A DNA stretch of 5,178 bases from an uncultured Clostridia bacterium (GCA_949289625.1 CASEPH010000468.1:1-5178), one strand, 5' to 3'. Shown: positions 1 through 5,178, counted from the stretch's first letter. Numbers and translations: made by a program. Notes: generated by a model from the letters alone, not told the origin.

Positions 1-661
1 TTAAATCCGGAGAGTGCAGGAACTTTGCACCGGTATTCGCCCGAATATCTGCTACTGCTGCTTCTTTAGAACCCAGTTCCGGGTTGTATTCCATCAGCAT
101 CAGTCCCTCTGGCGTAATGGAAAACACAGCTTTTTCCGTGACAATCAGATCCACAACCCGATAGCCAGTCAGAGGAAGGGTGCATTTGTCTACAATTTTT
201 GGTTTGCCGCCCTGGGTGTGGGTCATGGCCAGAATCACTGTTTTGGCGCCGCTGACCAGATCCATGGCGCCTCCCATGCCAGTCAATTTTTTACCGGGGA
301 TAATCCAGTTGCCAAAGCTGCCCTCTGCGTCTGCCTCCAGAGCGCCCAGTACACAGGCGTCGACATGTCCACTGCGGATCAATCCAAAGTTGGTGGCGGA
401 ATCCACAATGGCGCCACCGGGAAGGATGGAAGCTGGATTTCCCGATGCGTCCACCACATGCATGGGGTCAGCTTCTTCGGGGGACGGCGCAGGACCTTGC
501 CCAATCAGCCCTAATTCTGCATGGAGAATAATATCCACATCCTTTGGGAAGAATCGGGCGCAGCGAGTGGGAATCCCAATGCCTAGATTTACCACATACC
601 CATCTTTCAACTCTTGCGCACAGCGGTAGGCAATAATGTCCTTGGCCCGTTCCTTATCCAT
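1..661 (-). CDS. ctfB: Acetoacetate/3-oxoacid CoA-transferase subunit B, 3' end cut by window edge
   Basis: This is the beta subunit of a family I CoA-transferase of the CtfB/AtoA/ScoB type. With subunit A it moves CoA between an acyl-CoA (acetyl- or butyryl-CoA) and acetoacetate or another short acid in the cytoplasm. I translated 220 residues with no stop; the family is about 215-220 residues, so only the last few are missing. Visible motifs are VVNLGIGIPT (residues 23-32), the active-site segment HAELGLIGQG (47-56) with Glu49 as the expected CoA-thioester nucleophile, GMGGAMDLVSGAK (128-140) and DLIVTEKAVF (171-180). The usual SENG around the glutamate reads AELG here. ATG at 661 is chosen over ATG at 670 because GGAGG lies 9 bases before 661 but touches 670. 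It overlaps the end of subunit A by 8 bases, which suggests translational coupling. Family is sure; the exact acid substrate is not. Confidence 0.93.
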   Translation of the reverse strand, partial: MDKERAKDIIAYRCAQELKDGYVVNLGIGIPTRCARFFPKDVDIILHAELGLIGQGPAPSPEEADPMHVVDASGNPASILPGGAIVDSATNFGLIRSGHVDACVLGALEADAEGSFGNWIIPGKKLTGMGGAMDLVSGAKTVILAMTHTQGGKPKIVDKCTLPLTGYRVVDLIVTEKAVFSITPEGLMLMEYNPELGSKEAAVADIRANTGAKFLHSPDL

Positions 662-1349
662 GGGTTTCATCCTCCCTTACCACGATATAGTCCACCAGAA
701 TGCCTGGTGTTACTACGTTTTCTGGGGCAATGGTTCCAGGGTCCACCAGATGCTCTGCCTCTACAATTACGGTGTCTGCCGCCATCGCCATTAGAGGCGA
801 AAAATTCCGGGTGGTACCCTTGTACCAGATGTTTCCACGGGTGTCCACCAGATACCCAGAGATCACGGCAAAATCCGCTCGTAGGGGCTTCATGAGCAGA
901 TAGTTCTTTCCTTCGATCTCCAGAATCCGATCTACCCAGGGGCTTTCTTCCACAGGAGTGCCGATACCGGTGGCGGTAAGGATACCGGGGAGTCCCATCC
1001 CGCCAGCCCGAATCATTTCCGCCATGGAACCCTGAGGCAGCAGATCCAGCTGCAGTTCACCGTTGGCCCACTTCTCGCTGGCGTCGGGGTTGGAACCAAT
1101 GTGGGAACCGATATACTTTTTAATCTTTCCGGAATGGATCAGCCGGGCCCAGGCGTAGTATTCTGAACCGTCGGGGCCGTTCAGAAGAGCGCCGTCATCA
1201 AAGATTCCGACAATGTCCTCTACATCGGTTTCGTCTATGGCGCGGATGATCTGATGGGCTGCACCGCAGCCGATAAAACCGCCGAACATAACGGTACTGT
1301 GGGAAGGAATCAGGGAAGCAGCTTCCCGGGCTGTGATAATACGAGGCAT
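654..1349 (-). CDS. ctfA: Acetoacetate/3-oxoacid CoA-transferase subunit A
   Basis: This is the alpha subunit of the same heteromeric CoA-transferase (CtfA/AtoD/ScoA type), 231 residues, close to the usual 215-235. It lacks the nucleophilic glutamate, which sits in subunit B, and contributes to the CoA-binding site. Motifs in order: MFGGFIGCGAAHQII (about 21-35), SHIGSNPDASEKWANGEL (about 81-98), LLPQGSMAEMIRAGGMGLPG (about 101-120), TATGIGTPVEE (about 123-134), LRADFAVI (about 155-162), GNIWYKGTTRNFSPLMAMAAD (about 171-191) and the C-terminal VVTPGILVDYIVV. The start ATG at 1349 is preceded by AGAAGG at 1358-1363, 8 bases away. It follows the thiolase on the same strand, separated by 68 bases that hold a stem-loop, and overlaps subunit B by 8 bases. 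Substrate choice (butyrate, acetate or another acid) cannot be read from the sequence. Confidence 0.95.
   Translation of the reverse strand: MPRIITAREAASLIPSHSTVMFGGFIGCGAAHQIIRAIDETDVEDIVGIFDDGALLNGPDGSEYYAWARLIHSGKIKKYIGSHIGSNPDASEKWANGELQLDLLPQGSMAEMIRAGGMGLPGILTATGIGTPVEESPWVDRILEIEGKNYLLMKPLRADFAVISGYLVDTRGNIWYKGTTRNFSPLMAMAADTVIVEAEHLVDPGTIAPENVVTPGILVDYIVVREDETHG
671..677 (-). promoter_or_regulatory. Ribosome binding site deciding the ctfB start
   Basis: On the minus strand AGGGAGG lies inside the end of ctfA. It abuts the ATG at 670, too close for initiation, but is 9 bases from the ATG at 661. This supports the shorter ctfB start. Confidence 0.7.
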
Positions 1350-1378
1350 AGCAATTACCTTCTTTATAGAGAATGGAA

Positions 1379-1405
1379 AGGGAGGCGGGACTGACCCGCC
1401 TCCCT
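1379..1405 (-). terminator. GC-rich stem-loop between thiolase and ctfA; weak terminator or processing hairpin
   Basis: A perfect inverted repeat has 11-bp arms, AGGGAGGCGGG (1379-1389) and CCCGCCTCCCT (1395-1405), with a 5-base loop (1390-1394). In the direction of the thiolase transcript it lies 13 bases after the stop codon. The stem is very stable but is followed only by TTTCCATTC, not by a run of U. It is therefore a poor intrinsic terminator on paper. It could cause partial termination, or protect the 3' end of a processed thiolase mRNA, so that thiolase is made in excess over ctfAB. The repeat is certain; the role is inferred. Confidence 0.5.
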
Positions 1406-1417
1406 GAGAAAGTTATG

Positions 1418-2725
1418 TTAGCACTTCTCGAAGATGGTGGCAACACCCATGCCGCCGCCGATGCACAGCGTAGCCAGGCCCTTCTTGGCCTCAGGCCGCT
1501 TCTGCATCTCATGAAGCAGGGTGACAATGATACGAGCGCCGGAAGCACCAACGGGATGGCCGATGGAAATGGCGCCACCGTTGACATTGACCTTGCTCAT
1601 GTCAAAGTGCAGCTCGCGAGCCACAGCGATGGACTGAGCGGCGAAGGCTTCGTTGGCCTCGATAAGATCCATGTCGTCGATGGTCAGGCCAGCCTTGGCC
1701 AGCGCATTGCGGGTAGCGGGGATGGGGCCGGTGCCCATGATCTTGGGATCCACGCCGCCCTGACCCCAGGCGATCAGCTTGGCCATGGGCTTCAGGCCAT
1801 ACTTCTTGACGGCCTCGCCGGAAGCCAGCACGATGGCAGCAGCACCGTCGTTGACGCCAGAAGCGTTGCCGGCGGTCACTCTGGGCTGACCAGCATCTGC
1901 AGCGGGTCCCTTGATCTCGGTGGCCTCAAAGGTCATGGTGATGGGGCCTTCGGCGTTCTTGTCACCAGCAGCGATCTTCTTGCCCTGCTCCTGAATGGCA
2001 GCGGACTCGGGGCCCACAGGGAAAGCGCCCTTCAGCTTGGACAGGGACTCCATGTTGGTGGAGGCACGGGGGAACTCGTCCACCTTGAACTCCACGATCT
2101 GCTTCTTCACCTTTACGGGAACAGGAACGATCTCGTCGTCAAAACGGCCGGTCTCCTGGGCCTTGGCAGTCTTGGCCTGGGAGGAAGCAGCGAACTCATC
2201 CAGATCCTGACGGGTGATGCCCCACAGGTCGCAGATGTTCTCAGCAGTGGTGCCCATGTGATAGTTGTAGTAAGCATCCCACAGGCCATCCTTAACCATG
2301 GTGTCCACCATGGTGGTGTCGAACATACGAGCACCGCCACGGCCGGCAGGCATAGCATAGGGAGCCATGGTCATGTTCTCGGTGCCGCCGCAGACAACGA
2401 CCTCAGCGTCGCCGGCCAGAATGGCGCGGCTGGCCTCGATAACGGCCTTCATACCGGAGCCGCAGACCATGCCCACGGTGTAGGCGGGAGTGGACAGGGG
2501 CAGACCGGCCTTCACGGCAACCTGACGAGCCACGTTCTGGCCCTGGTTGGCGGTGAGAATGCAGCCGAACATGAGCTCGTCTACATTTTCGGGAGCAACA
2601 CCAGCACGCTTGATGGCTTCCTTCACAACAATGGCGCCCATTTCAGCGGGAGGCGTGTTGGAGAGGCTGCCCTGGAACTTACCCACTGCAGTTCTGCAGC
2701 AGTTTACAACATACAGTTCTTTCAT
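1418..2725 (-). CDS. thlA: Acetyl-CoA C-acetyltransferase (acetoacetyl-CoA thiolase) with internal insertion
   Basis: This thiolase (ThlA/AtoB) condenses two acetyl-CoA to acetoacetyl-CoA or runs the reverse cleavage. It has 435 residues against about 390 for the family. All catalytic residues are present: Cys88 in [10 protein letters not shown], Asn358 in EANEAFAAQ, His390 in [16 protein letters not shown] and Cys421 in [18 protein letters not shown] (156-163) is typical of short-chain, biosynthetic-type thiolases. The extra length lies between KLKGAF (ending at 235) and VTAGNASG (from 283), where the family normally has only about five residues. The start at 2725 ([10 protein letters not shown]) is chosen over an ATG at 2740 because that ATG overlaps the GGAGG itself, while 2725 is 8 bases after it. 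Codon use leans strongly to G/C endings (almost all Lys are AAG), unlike the neighbours, which suggests high expression. First gene of the leftward unit with ctfA and ctfB. Confidence 0.95.
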   Translation of the reverse strand: MKELYVVNCCRTAVGKFQGSLSNTPPAEMGAIVVKEAIKRAGVAPENVDELMFGCILTANQGQNVARQVAVKAGLPLSTPAYTVGMVCGSGMKAVIEASRAILAGDAEVVVCGGTENMTMAPYAMPAGRGGARMFDTTMVDTMVKDGLWDAYYNYHMGTTAENICDLWGITRQDLDEFAASSQAKTAKAQETGRFDDEIVPVPVKVKKQIVEFKVDEFPRASTNMESLSKLKGAFPVGPESAAIQEQGKKIAAGDKNAEGPITMTFEATEIKGPAADAGQPRVTAGNASGVNDGAAAIVLASGEAVKKYGLKPMAKLIAWGQGGVDPKIMGTGPIPATRNALAKAGLTIDDMDLIEANEAFAAQSIAVARELHFDMSKVNVNGGAISIGHPVGASGARIIVTLLHEMQKRPEAKKGLATLCIGGGMGVATIFEKC

Positions 2726-2733
2726 GAAATTAA

Positions 2734-2738
2734 CCTCC
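2734..2738 (-). promoter_or_regulatory. Ribosome binding site deciding the thiolase start
   Basis: GGAGG on the minus strand lies 8 bases before the ATG at 2725. The in-frame ATG at 2738-2740 overlaps this site, so it is unlikely to be used. Confidence 0.8.
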
Positions 2739-2744
2739 ATATTA

Positions 2745-2763
2745 TTTGCCCGGAACAGGCAAA
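2745..2763 (-). promoter_or_regulatory. Small hairpin in the thiolase 5' UTR
   Basis: Arms TTTGCC and GGCAAA pair perfectly around a 7-base loop, ending 6 bases upstream of the GGAGG. In the leftward mRNA this gives a short hairpin near the expected 5' end. It may stabilise the message or affect ribosome access. The stem is only 6 bp, so chance is possible. Confidence 0.35.
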
Positions 2764-2783
2764 GTTACATGATTTCCGAAAAT

Positions 2784-2812
2784 ATTATACGGCACAATCC
2801 TGAATCCGTCAA
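2784..2812 (-). promoter_or_regulatory. Vegetative promoter for thiolase-ctfA-ctfB
   Basis: On the minus strand TTGACG (2812-2807) and TATAAT (2789-2784) are separated by exactly 17 bases, close to the consensus for the housekeeping sigma factor. Transcription should start near 2777, giving a leader of about 50 bases before the thiolase ATG. The near-consensus match fits high expression of the thiolase. Confidence 0.85.
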
Positions 2813-2834
2813 CTGTTCTTCCAAAAAAGCTCAG

Positions 2835-2853
2835 GGTATCTTGGCGGGATACC
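2835..2853. repeat. Inverted repeat GGTATC-N7-GATACC upstream of the thiolase promoter
   Basis: Two perfect 6-base arms flank a 7-base spacer, centred about 67 bases upstream of the predicted leftward start and upstream of its -35. This is a usual place for an activator site. On the minus strand a run of six T (2828-2823) follows the repeat after 6 bases, but no gene lies upstream for it to terminate, so a protein-binding site is the more likely reading. No protein can be named. Confidence 0.4.
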
Positions 2854-2984
2854 TGCTGACTGCAGGAGAATTGTTTTGAATTGAGATCGTGGATTTGTAG
2901 ATTTCGCAGGAAAATACCTTCTGCATCCGTCAATATGTACGGAAATCAGGGCCTTGGAACAGGGGATATTCTGCATGGCCTCTC

Positions 2985-3013
2985 TTGACGCATACGGACG
3001 TGCGTGGTATAAT
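2985..3013 (+). promoter_or_regulatory. Vegetative promoter for marR and the CoA-transferase pair
   Basis: TTGACG (2985-2990) and TATAAT (3008-3013) are separated by 17 bases, with TGG directly before the -10, giving an extended -10 (TGnTATAAT). Transcription should start near 3020, inside the left arm of the palindrome that follows. The strength of this promoter implies a need for repression. Confidence 0.88.
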
Positions 3014-3014
3014 C

Positions 3015-3038
3015 AAATATATAACAGATTATATATTT
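3015..3038. promoter_or_regulatory. MarR-type operator palindrome
   Basis: AAATATATAA (3015-3024) and TTATATATTT (3029-3038) form a perfect 10-base inverted repeat around CAGA. It begins one base after the -10 and covers the predicted transcription start. AT-rich palindromes of this size at this place are the usual binding sites of MarR-family dimers. The first gene downstream encodes such a protein, so autorepression of marR and the two following genes is a strong inference. Confidence 0.8.
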
Positions 3039-3042
3039 TAGA

Positions 3043-3049
3043 AAGGGAG
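3043..3049 (+). promoter_or_regulatory. Ribosome binding site deciding the marR GTG start
   Basis: AAGGGAG (3043-3049) is 6 bases before the GTG at 3056. The open frame continues upstream to an ATG at 2954, but that extension would place the promoter and operator inside the coding sequence. Confidence 0.75.
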
Positions 3050-3055
3050 AACACG

Positions 3056-3511
3056 GTGAACAGTACGCCTGAGAATCAGATCCTGGTTACCGCTGCGCCT
3101 GACAGTCTTACCAGCCGCCTTCGCAAAATGGAGTGGCGTGTCACCTGGGCCCATGGAGAAGCGCTGAAAAAGTACGGCGTGAATATGTACCAGGCTATGA
3201 GCCTGATCTATATCGCCTGGTACGGGAAACAGGAGGCGGTCAACCAGCGGGCCATTGAAAAATACCTGTATCTGTCTAACCCCGGCGTCTCCAAAATCAT
3301 CTCGTTTTTGGAGCGGGAGGGGTATGTGGAGCGAAATCCGGATCCCAGAGACGCCAGAAGCTATATCCTCTGTGCCACGCCTCGGGGAGAGGTCTTTGCC
3401 AAAGAACTAAACGGAGCCATTCTGGAGTCTGACGGGGTTATTATGCAGCCCCTGACGCTGGCAGAGCGTAAGACGATGCTCAAACTGCTTGAAAAAATTG
3501 GAGAAGCCTGA
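3056..3511 (+). CDS. MarR-family transcriptional regulator
   Basis: This encodes a 151-residue winged helix-turn-helix protein, the normal length for MarR. The DNA-binding core is the segment from about 60 to 113: NQRAIEKYLYLSNPGVSKIISFLEREGYVERN, in which 74-84 is the likely recognition helix, followed by the wing DPRDARSYILCATPRGE (96-112), which matches the family's D-x-R-D-x-R pattern. The flanking N- and C-terminal helices would form the dimer. The GTG start is chosen for its ribosome binding site; an upstream ATG would run through the promoter. A palindromic operator lies just upstream, so it probably represses itself. It is followed after 30 bases by the first CoA-transferase gene with no terminator, so the three rightward genes look like one operon whose inducer is probably a substrate or acyl-CoA handled by those enzymes. 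The ligand is unknown. Only one Cys (106) is present, so thiol-based redox sensing is possible but not indicated. Confidence 0.92.
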   Translation: MNSTPENQILVTAAPDSLTSRLRKMEWRVTWAHGEALKKYGVNMYQAMSLIYIAWYGKQEAVNQRAIEKYLYLSNPGVSKIISFLEREGYVERNPDPRDARSYILCATPRGEVFAKELNGAILESDGVIMQPLTLAERKTMLKLLEKIGEA

Positions 3512-3541
3512 TGACTTTTCCGCGAGACAAGGAGGCCAAAT

Positions 3542-4825
3542 ATGAACAGCTTGTACCAGCAGAAAAAGACCACGCTGCAAAAGTGCCTGGATTTGATCCA
3601 GTCCGGGGACAATATCTGTTTTGCGGGAGGCTGCAACCAGCCTGTGGCCTTTATGCGGCAGTTCCACACTGTGGCACCCAGAGTCAAGGATGTGGAATGC
3701 ATCAAGTCCCGTTCCGGCGACTATGAATTTGTGACCGCACCAGGCATGAACGGACATATCAATACCGGTTCCTCTCTCTATGGAGAGGCTTTCATCGAGG
3801 GGATGAAGCATGGCAATACCAGTCATATTGTCTGCGATATGCATGATTATGCGCGCTTCATCTCTGAGCATAAGCCCTGCAATACCTTTATCGCCGCAGT
3901 CAGTCCCATGGATGAGGAAGGATATTTTCAGGTGGGCTTGAACCTGATGTGGGAAAAGGAGTGCCTGGAGACCTGCCATAAAATTATTCTGGAGGTCAAT
4001 GAAAACCTGCCCCGGATGCAGGGAGGGCTGAATATTCATATCAGCCAGGTGACGGCGTTCCATGAGGCTGTCTATCCCCTTCCGGAGTGTAAAGAGGAGC
4101 CGGCAACGCCGGTGGAGGCGGTGATTGCCGATTATATTGCGGATCTTGTATCCGACGGTGACTGCCTGGAACTGGGAACCGGGACCCTGTCTGACGCCAT
4201 TGCGGAACGTCTGACGGATCACCGGGAGCTGGGACTCCATACGGAGTGGTTCAATACCGGCGTGGGAGACCTGATTCAAAAGGGAATCATCACCGGCGAA
4301 CACAAAAATATTGATCCAGGCCTGGCGGTGGCTTCCGCAGCCTGGGGAGAACAGCGGCTTTATGACATTCTGGCTGACAATCCCAAAGCGGCCATCCGAC
4401 CTGCCAGCTATGTCTGTGATCCTGCGGTCATCAGCGGGATGAACAATATGATTGCCATCAATACGCTGATTGAAATGGATCTCACCGGACAGATCTGCTC
4501 CGAATCCATTGGTACCCGACAGATCTCCGGTTCCAGCGGAAACCTGTGTTTCTCTCTGGGAGCTATCCATTCCAAGGGGGGCAAAAGTATTTTGTGCTTC
4601 CCCGCCATGACCAGAAAAGGGATCAGCAAGATCCGGGCCCAGCTCAGCCCAGGAGCCAATGTGACCATTCCGAGAAACTATGTGGACTACATTGTTACCG
4701 AGTACGGCGTGGCCCGCATGAAGGGGCGCAGTGTCAAGGAACGGACGGAGCAGCTCATCGCCATTGCCCATCCGGATGTCCGGGAAGAGCTGCGGCGCTA
4801 TGCCCGGGAACAGTTCTATATTTGA
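3542..4825 (+). CDS. Acetyl-CoA hydrolase/4-hydroxybutyrate CoA-transferase family protein (first paralogue)
   Basis: This is a single-chain CoA-transferase of the Cat1/AbfT/butyryl-CoA:acetate group, 427 residues, close to the family's 430-450. The N-terminal domain contains SPMDEEGYFQVG (121-132) and ILEVNENLPRMQGGLNIHIS (149-168). The second domain contains LELGTGTLSDAI (209-220), GLHTEWFNTG (231-240) with Glu235 as the expected nucleophile, SESIGTRQISG (320-330), GGKSI (346-350) and VDYIVTEYGVARMKGRSVKER (381-401) followed by IAHPDVREEL. Such enzymes usually exchange CoA between acetyl-CoA and another short acid. The loop that normally reads GGQ-x-DF is SGNLCF (332-337), so substrate or even activity may differ. 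The start has GGAGG 6 bases upstream. It lies between marR and a second copy of the same family. The family is sure; butyrate, 4-hydroxybutyrate or another acid cannot be distinguished. Confidence 0.9.
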   Translation: MNSLYQQKKTTLQKCLDLIQSGDNICFAGGCNQPVAFMRQFHTVAPRVKDVECIKSRSGDYEFVTAPGMNGHINTGSSLYGEAFIEGMKHGNTSHIVCDMHDYARFISEHKPCNTFIAAVSPMDEEGYFQVGLNLMWEKECLETCHKIILEVNENLPRMQGGLNIHISQVTAFHEAVYPLPECKEEPATPVEAVIADYIADLVSDGDCLELGTGTLSDAIAERLTDHRELGLHTEWFNTGVGDLIQKGIITGEHKNIDPGLAVASAAWGEQRLYDILADNPKAAIRPASYVCDPAVISGMNNMIAINTLIEMDLTGQICSESIGTRQISGSSGNLCFSLGAIHSKGGKSILCFPAMTRKGISKIRAQLSPGANVTIPRNYVDYIVTEYGVARMKGRSVKERTEQLIAIAHPDVREELRRYAREQFYI

Positions 4826-4830
4826 TGGAA

Positions 4831-4835
4831 GGAGG
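4831..4835 (+). promoter_or_regulatory. Ribosome binding site deciding the start of the second paralogue
   Basis: GGAGG lies 8 bases before the ATG at 4844. The in-frame ATG at 4838 is only 2 bases away, so the later start is preferred. Confidence 0.7.
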
Positions 4836-4843
4836 GAATGGCT

Positions 4844-5178
4844 ATGACGGAATTTGAACGCTTGTATACACAGAAAAAGGGGACCTTGGAGGATTGCCTG
4901 AAGGCCATCCACTCCCATGCCAGGGTCTGCTTCGCCGGGGACGGCAACCAGCCCAATACAATCCTGGAGAATCTGCACAAGCTGGCGCCCTATGTGGAGG
5001 ATGTCCACTGTATCAAAGGCCACGAGGGAAATTTCCAGTGCGTGACCGATCCTGCCATGCATGGACATATCAGTTTTACCACCTTCCTTTATGGCCGGGT
5101 GCTGATGGAAGGACAGCGGCAGCGTAATGTTTCCTTTATCCCTGTGGATATTTGCGATTACGGCCCCTTCCTGTCGGA
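4844..5178 (+). CDS. Acetyl-CoA hydrolase/4-hydroxybutyrate CoA-transferase family protein (second paralogue), 3' end cut by window edge
   Basis: The first 111 residues of a second CoA-transferase of the same family are present. They align end to end with the start of the gene before it: LYTQKKGTLEDCL against LYQQKKTTLQKCL, CFAGDGNQP against CFAGGCNQP, APYVEDVHCIK against APRVKDVECIK, and PAMHGHIS against PGMNGHIN. By hand count about 45% of residues are identical over roughly 108 positions, so this is an old duplication rather than a recent one. The gene starts 18 bases after the stop of the first copy, with its own ribosome binding site, and should be co-transcribed. The catalytic domain lies beyond the window, so it cannot be said whether it keeps the glutamate. 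It could be a second enzyme with another substrate or a partner subunit of the first. Confidence 0.88.
   Translation, partial: MTEFERLYTQKKGTLEDCLKAIHSHARVCFAGDGNQPNTILENLHKLAPYVEDVHCIKGHEGNFQCVTDPAMHGHISFTTFLYGRVLMEGQRQRNVSFIPVDICDYGPFLS

Larger units (their letters stand above)
2726..3055. other. Divergent control region between the thiolase and marR units
   Basis: This gap of about 330 bases holds no convincing gene. It carries the leftward promoter (2784-2812), a small 5' UTR hairpin (2745-2763), a 6-7-6 inverted repeat (2835-2853), the rightward promoter (2985-3013) and a 10-4-10 operator palindrome (3015-3038). A near-exact direct repeat CTGnATCCGTCAA occurs at 2800-2812 and 2921-2933. 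The stretch 2867-2984, apart from that repeat, shows nothing else I can interpret. It is markedly more AT-rich than the flanking genes. Confidence 0.8.

Noticed and set aside
1373..2803. Open frame of 476 codons on the plus strand opposite the thiolase
   Set aside because: It mirrors the thiolase, whose G/C-ending codons suppress antisense stops. Its product is low-complexity (rich in G, H, L, A), it matches no family I know, and the thiolase has all its catalytic motifs.
2823..2853. Rho-independent terminator on the minus strand (hairpin plus six T)
   Set aside because: The T run is six bases away from a weak 6-bp stem, and there is no leftward gene upstream to terminate.
2742..2933. Open frame of 63 codons on the minus strand in the control region
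   Set aside because: It needs a TTG start without a ribosome binding site and contains the consensus thiolase promoter and the inverted repeat.
2954..3055. Upstream extension of the marR frame to an ATG
   Set aside because: The extension carries the -35, the extended -10, the operator and the ribosome binding site, and the remaining 151 residues already make a full-length MarR protein.
2726..3055. Riboswitch, small RNA gene, CRISPR array or mobile element
   Set aside because: I saw no conserved riboswitch core, tRNA or rRNA, spaced repeat array, transposase or terminal repeats in this gap or elsewhere in the window.
3511..3726. Open frame of 71 codons overlapping the marR stop (TGATG)
   Set aside because: The overlap looks like translational coupling, but the frame runs inside the first CoA-transferase gene, has no ribosome binding site of its own strength and shows no family resemblance.
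3407..5068. Open frame of 553 codons on the minus strand opposite the CoA-transferase genes
   Set aside because: It runs across two well-supported genes and the end of marR, has no recognisable domain, and spans the intergenic ribosome binding sites of the real genes.

Overview
The window looks like chromosomal DNA from an anaerobic, fermentative Gram-positive bacterium, most likely a gut clostridium of the Oscillospiraceae type. This is inferred from strong AGGAGG-type ribosome binding sites in front of every gene, two consensus vegetative promoters (TTGACG-17-TATAAT), moderate GC content, and a gene set built around acetoacetyl-CoA, butyrate and acetate CoA-transfer. The genus cannot be fixed from the sequence alone.

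Layout. Two transcription units diverge from a control region of about 330 bases (2726-3055). The leftward unit is a thiolase (start 2725), then the A and B subunits of a heteromeric acetoacetate/3-oxoacid CoA-transferase; the B subunit runs off the left edge. A GC-rich stem-loop lies between the thiolase and the A subunit, and the A and B genes overlap. The rightward unit is a MarR-family repressor, then two tandem, divergent paralogues of the single-chain acetyl-CoA hydrolase/4-hydroxybutyrate CoA-transferase family; the second runs off the right edge.

How they fit together. The thiolase interconverts acetoacetyl-CoA and two acetyl-CoA. The A/B transferase moves CoA between acetoacetate and short acyl-CoAs such as acetyl- or butyryl-CoA. 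The two rightward proteins are from an unrelated-looking sequence group of CoA-transferases that normally use acetyl-CoA or acetate as one partner. The locus therefore appears to load and unload CoA on small carboxylic acids and feed acetyl-CoA metabolism. The true substrate of the rightward pair is not known from the sequence.

Control. The marR promoter has an extended -10 and is followed directly by a perfect 10-4-10 inverted repeat covering the expected transcription start, a typical autorepressor operator. The leftward promoter has its own consensus elements, a separate 6-7-6 inverted repeat upstream and a small 5' UTR hairpin. Points of most interest are the tandem CoA-transferase pair with an altered conserved loop, and an insertion of about 42 residues in the thiolase.
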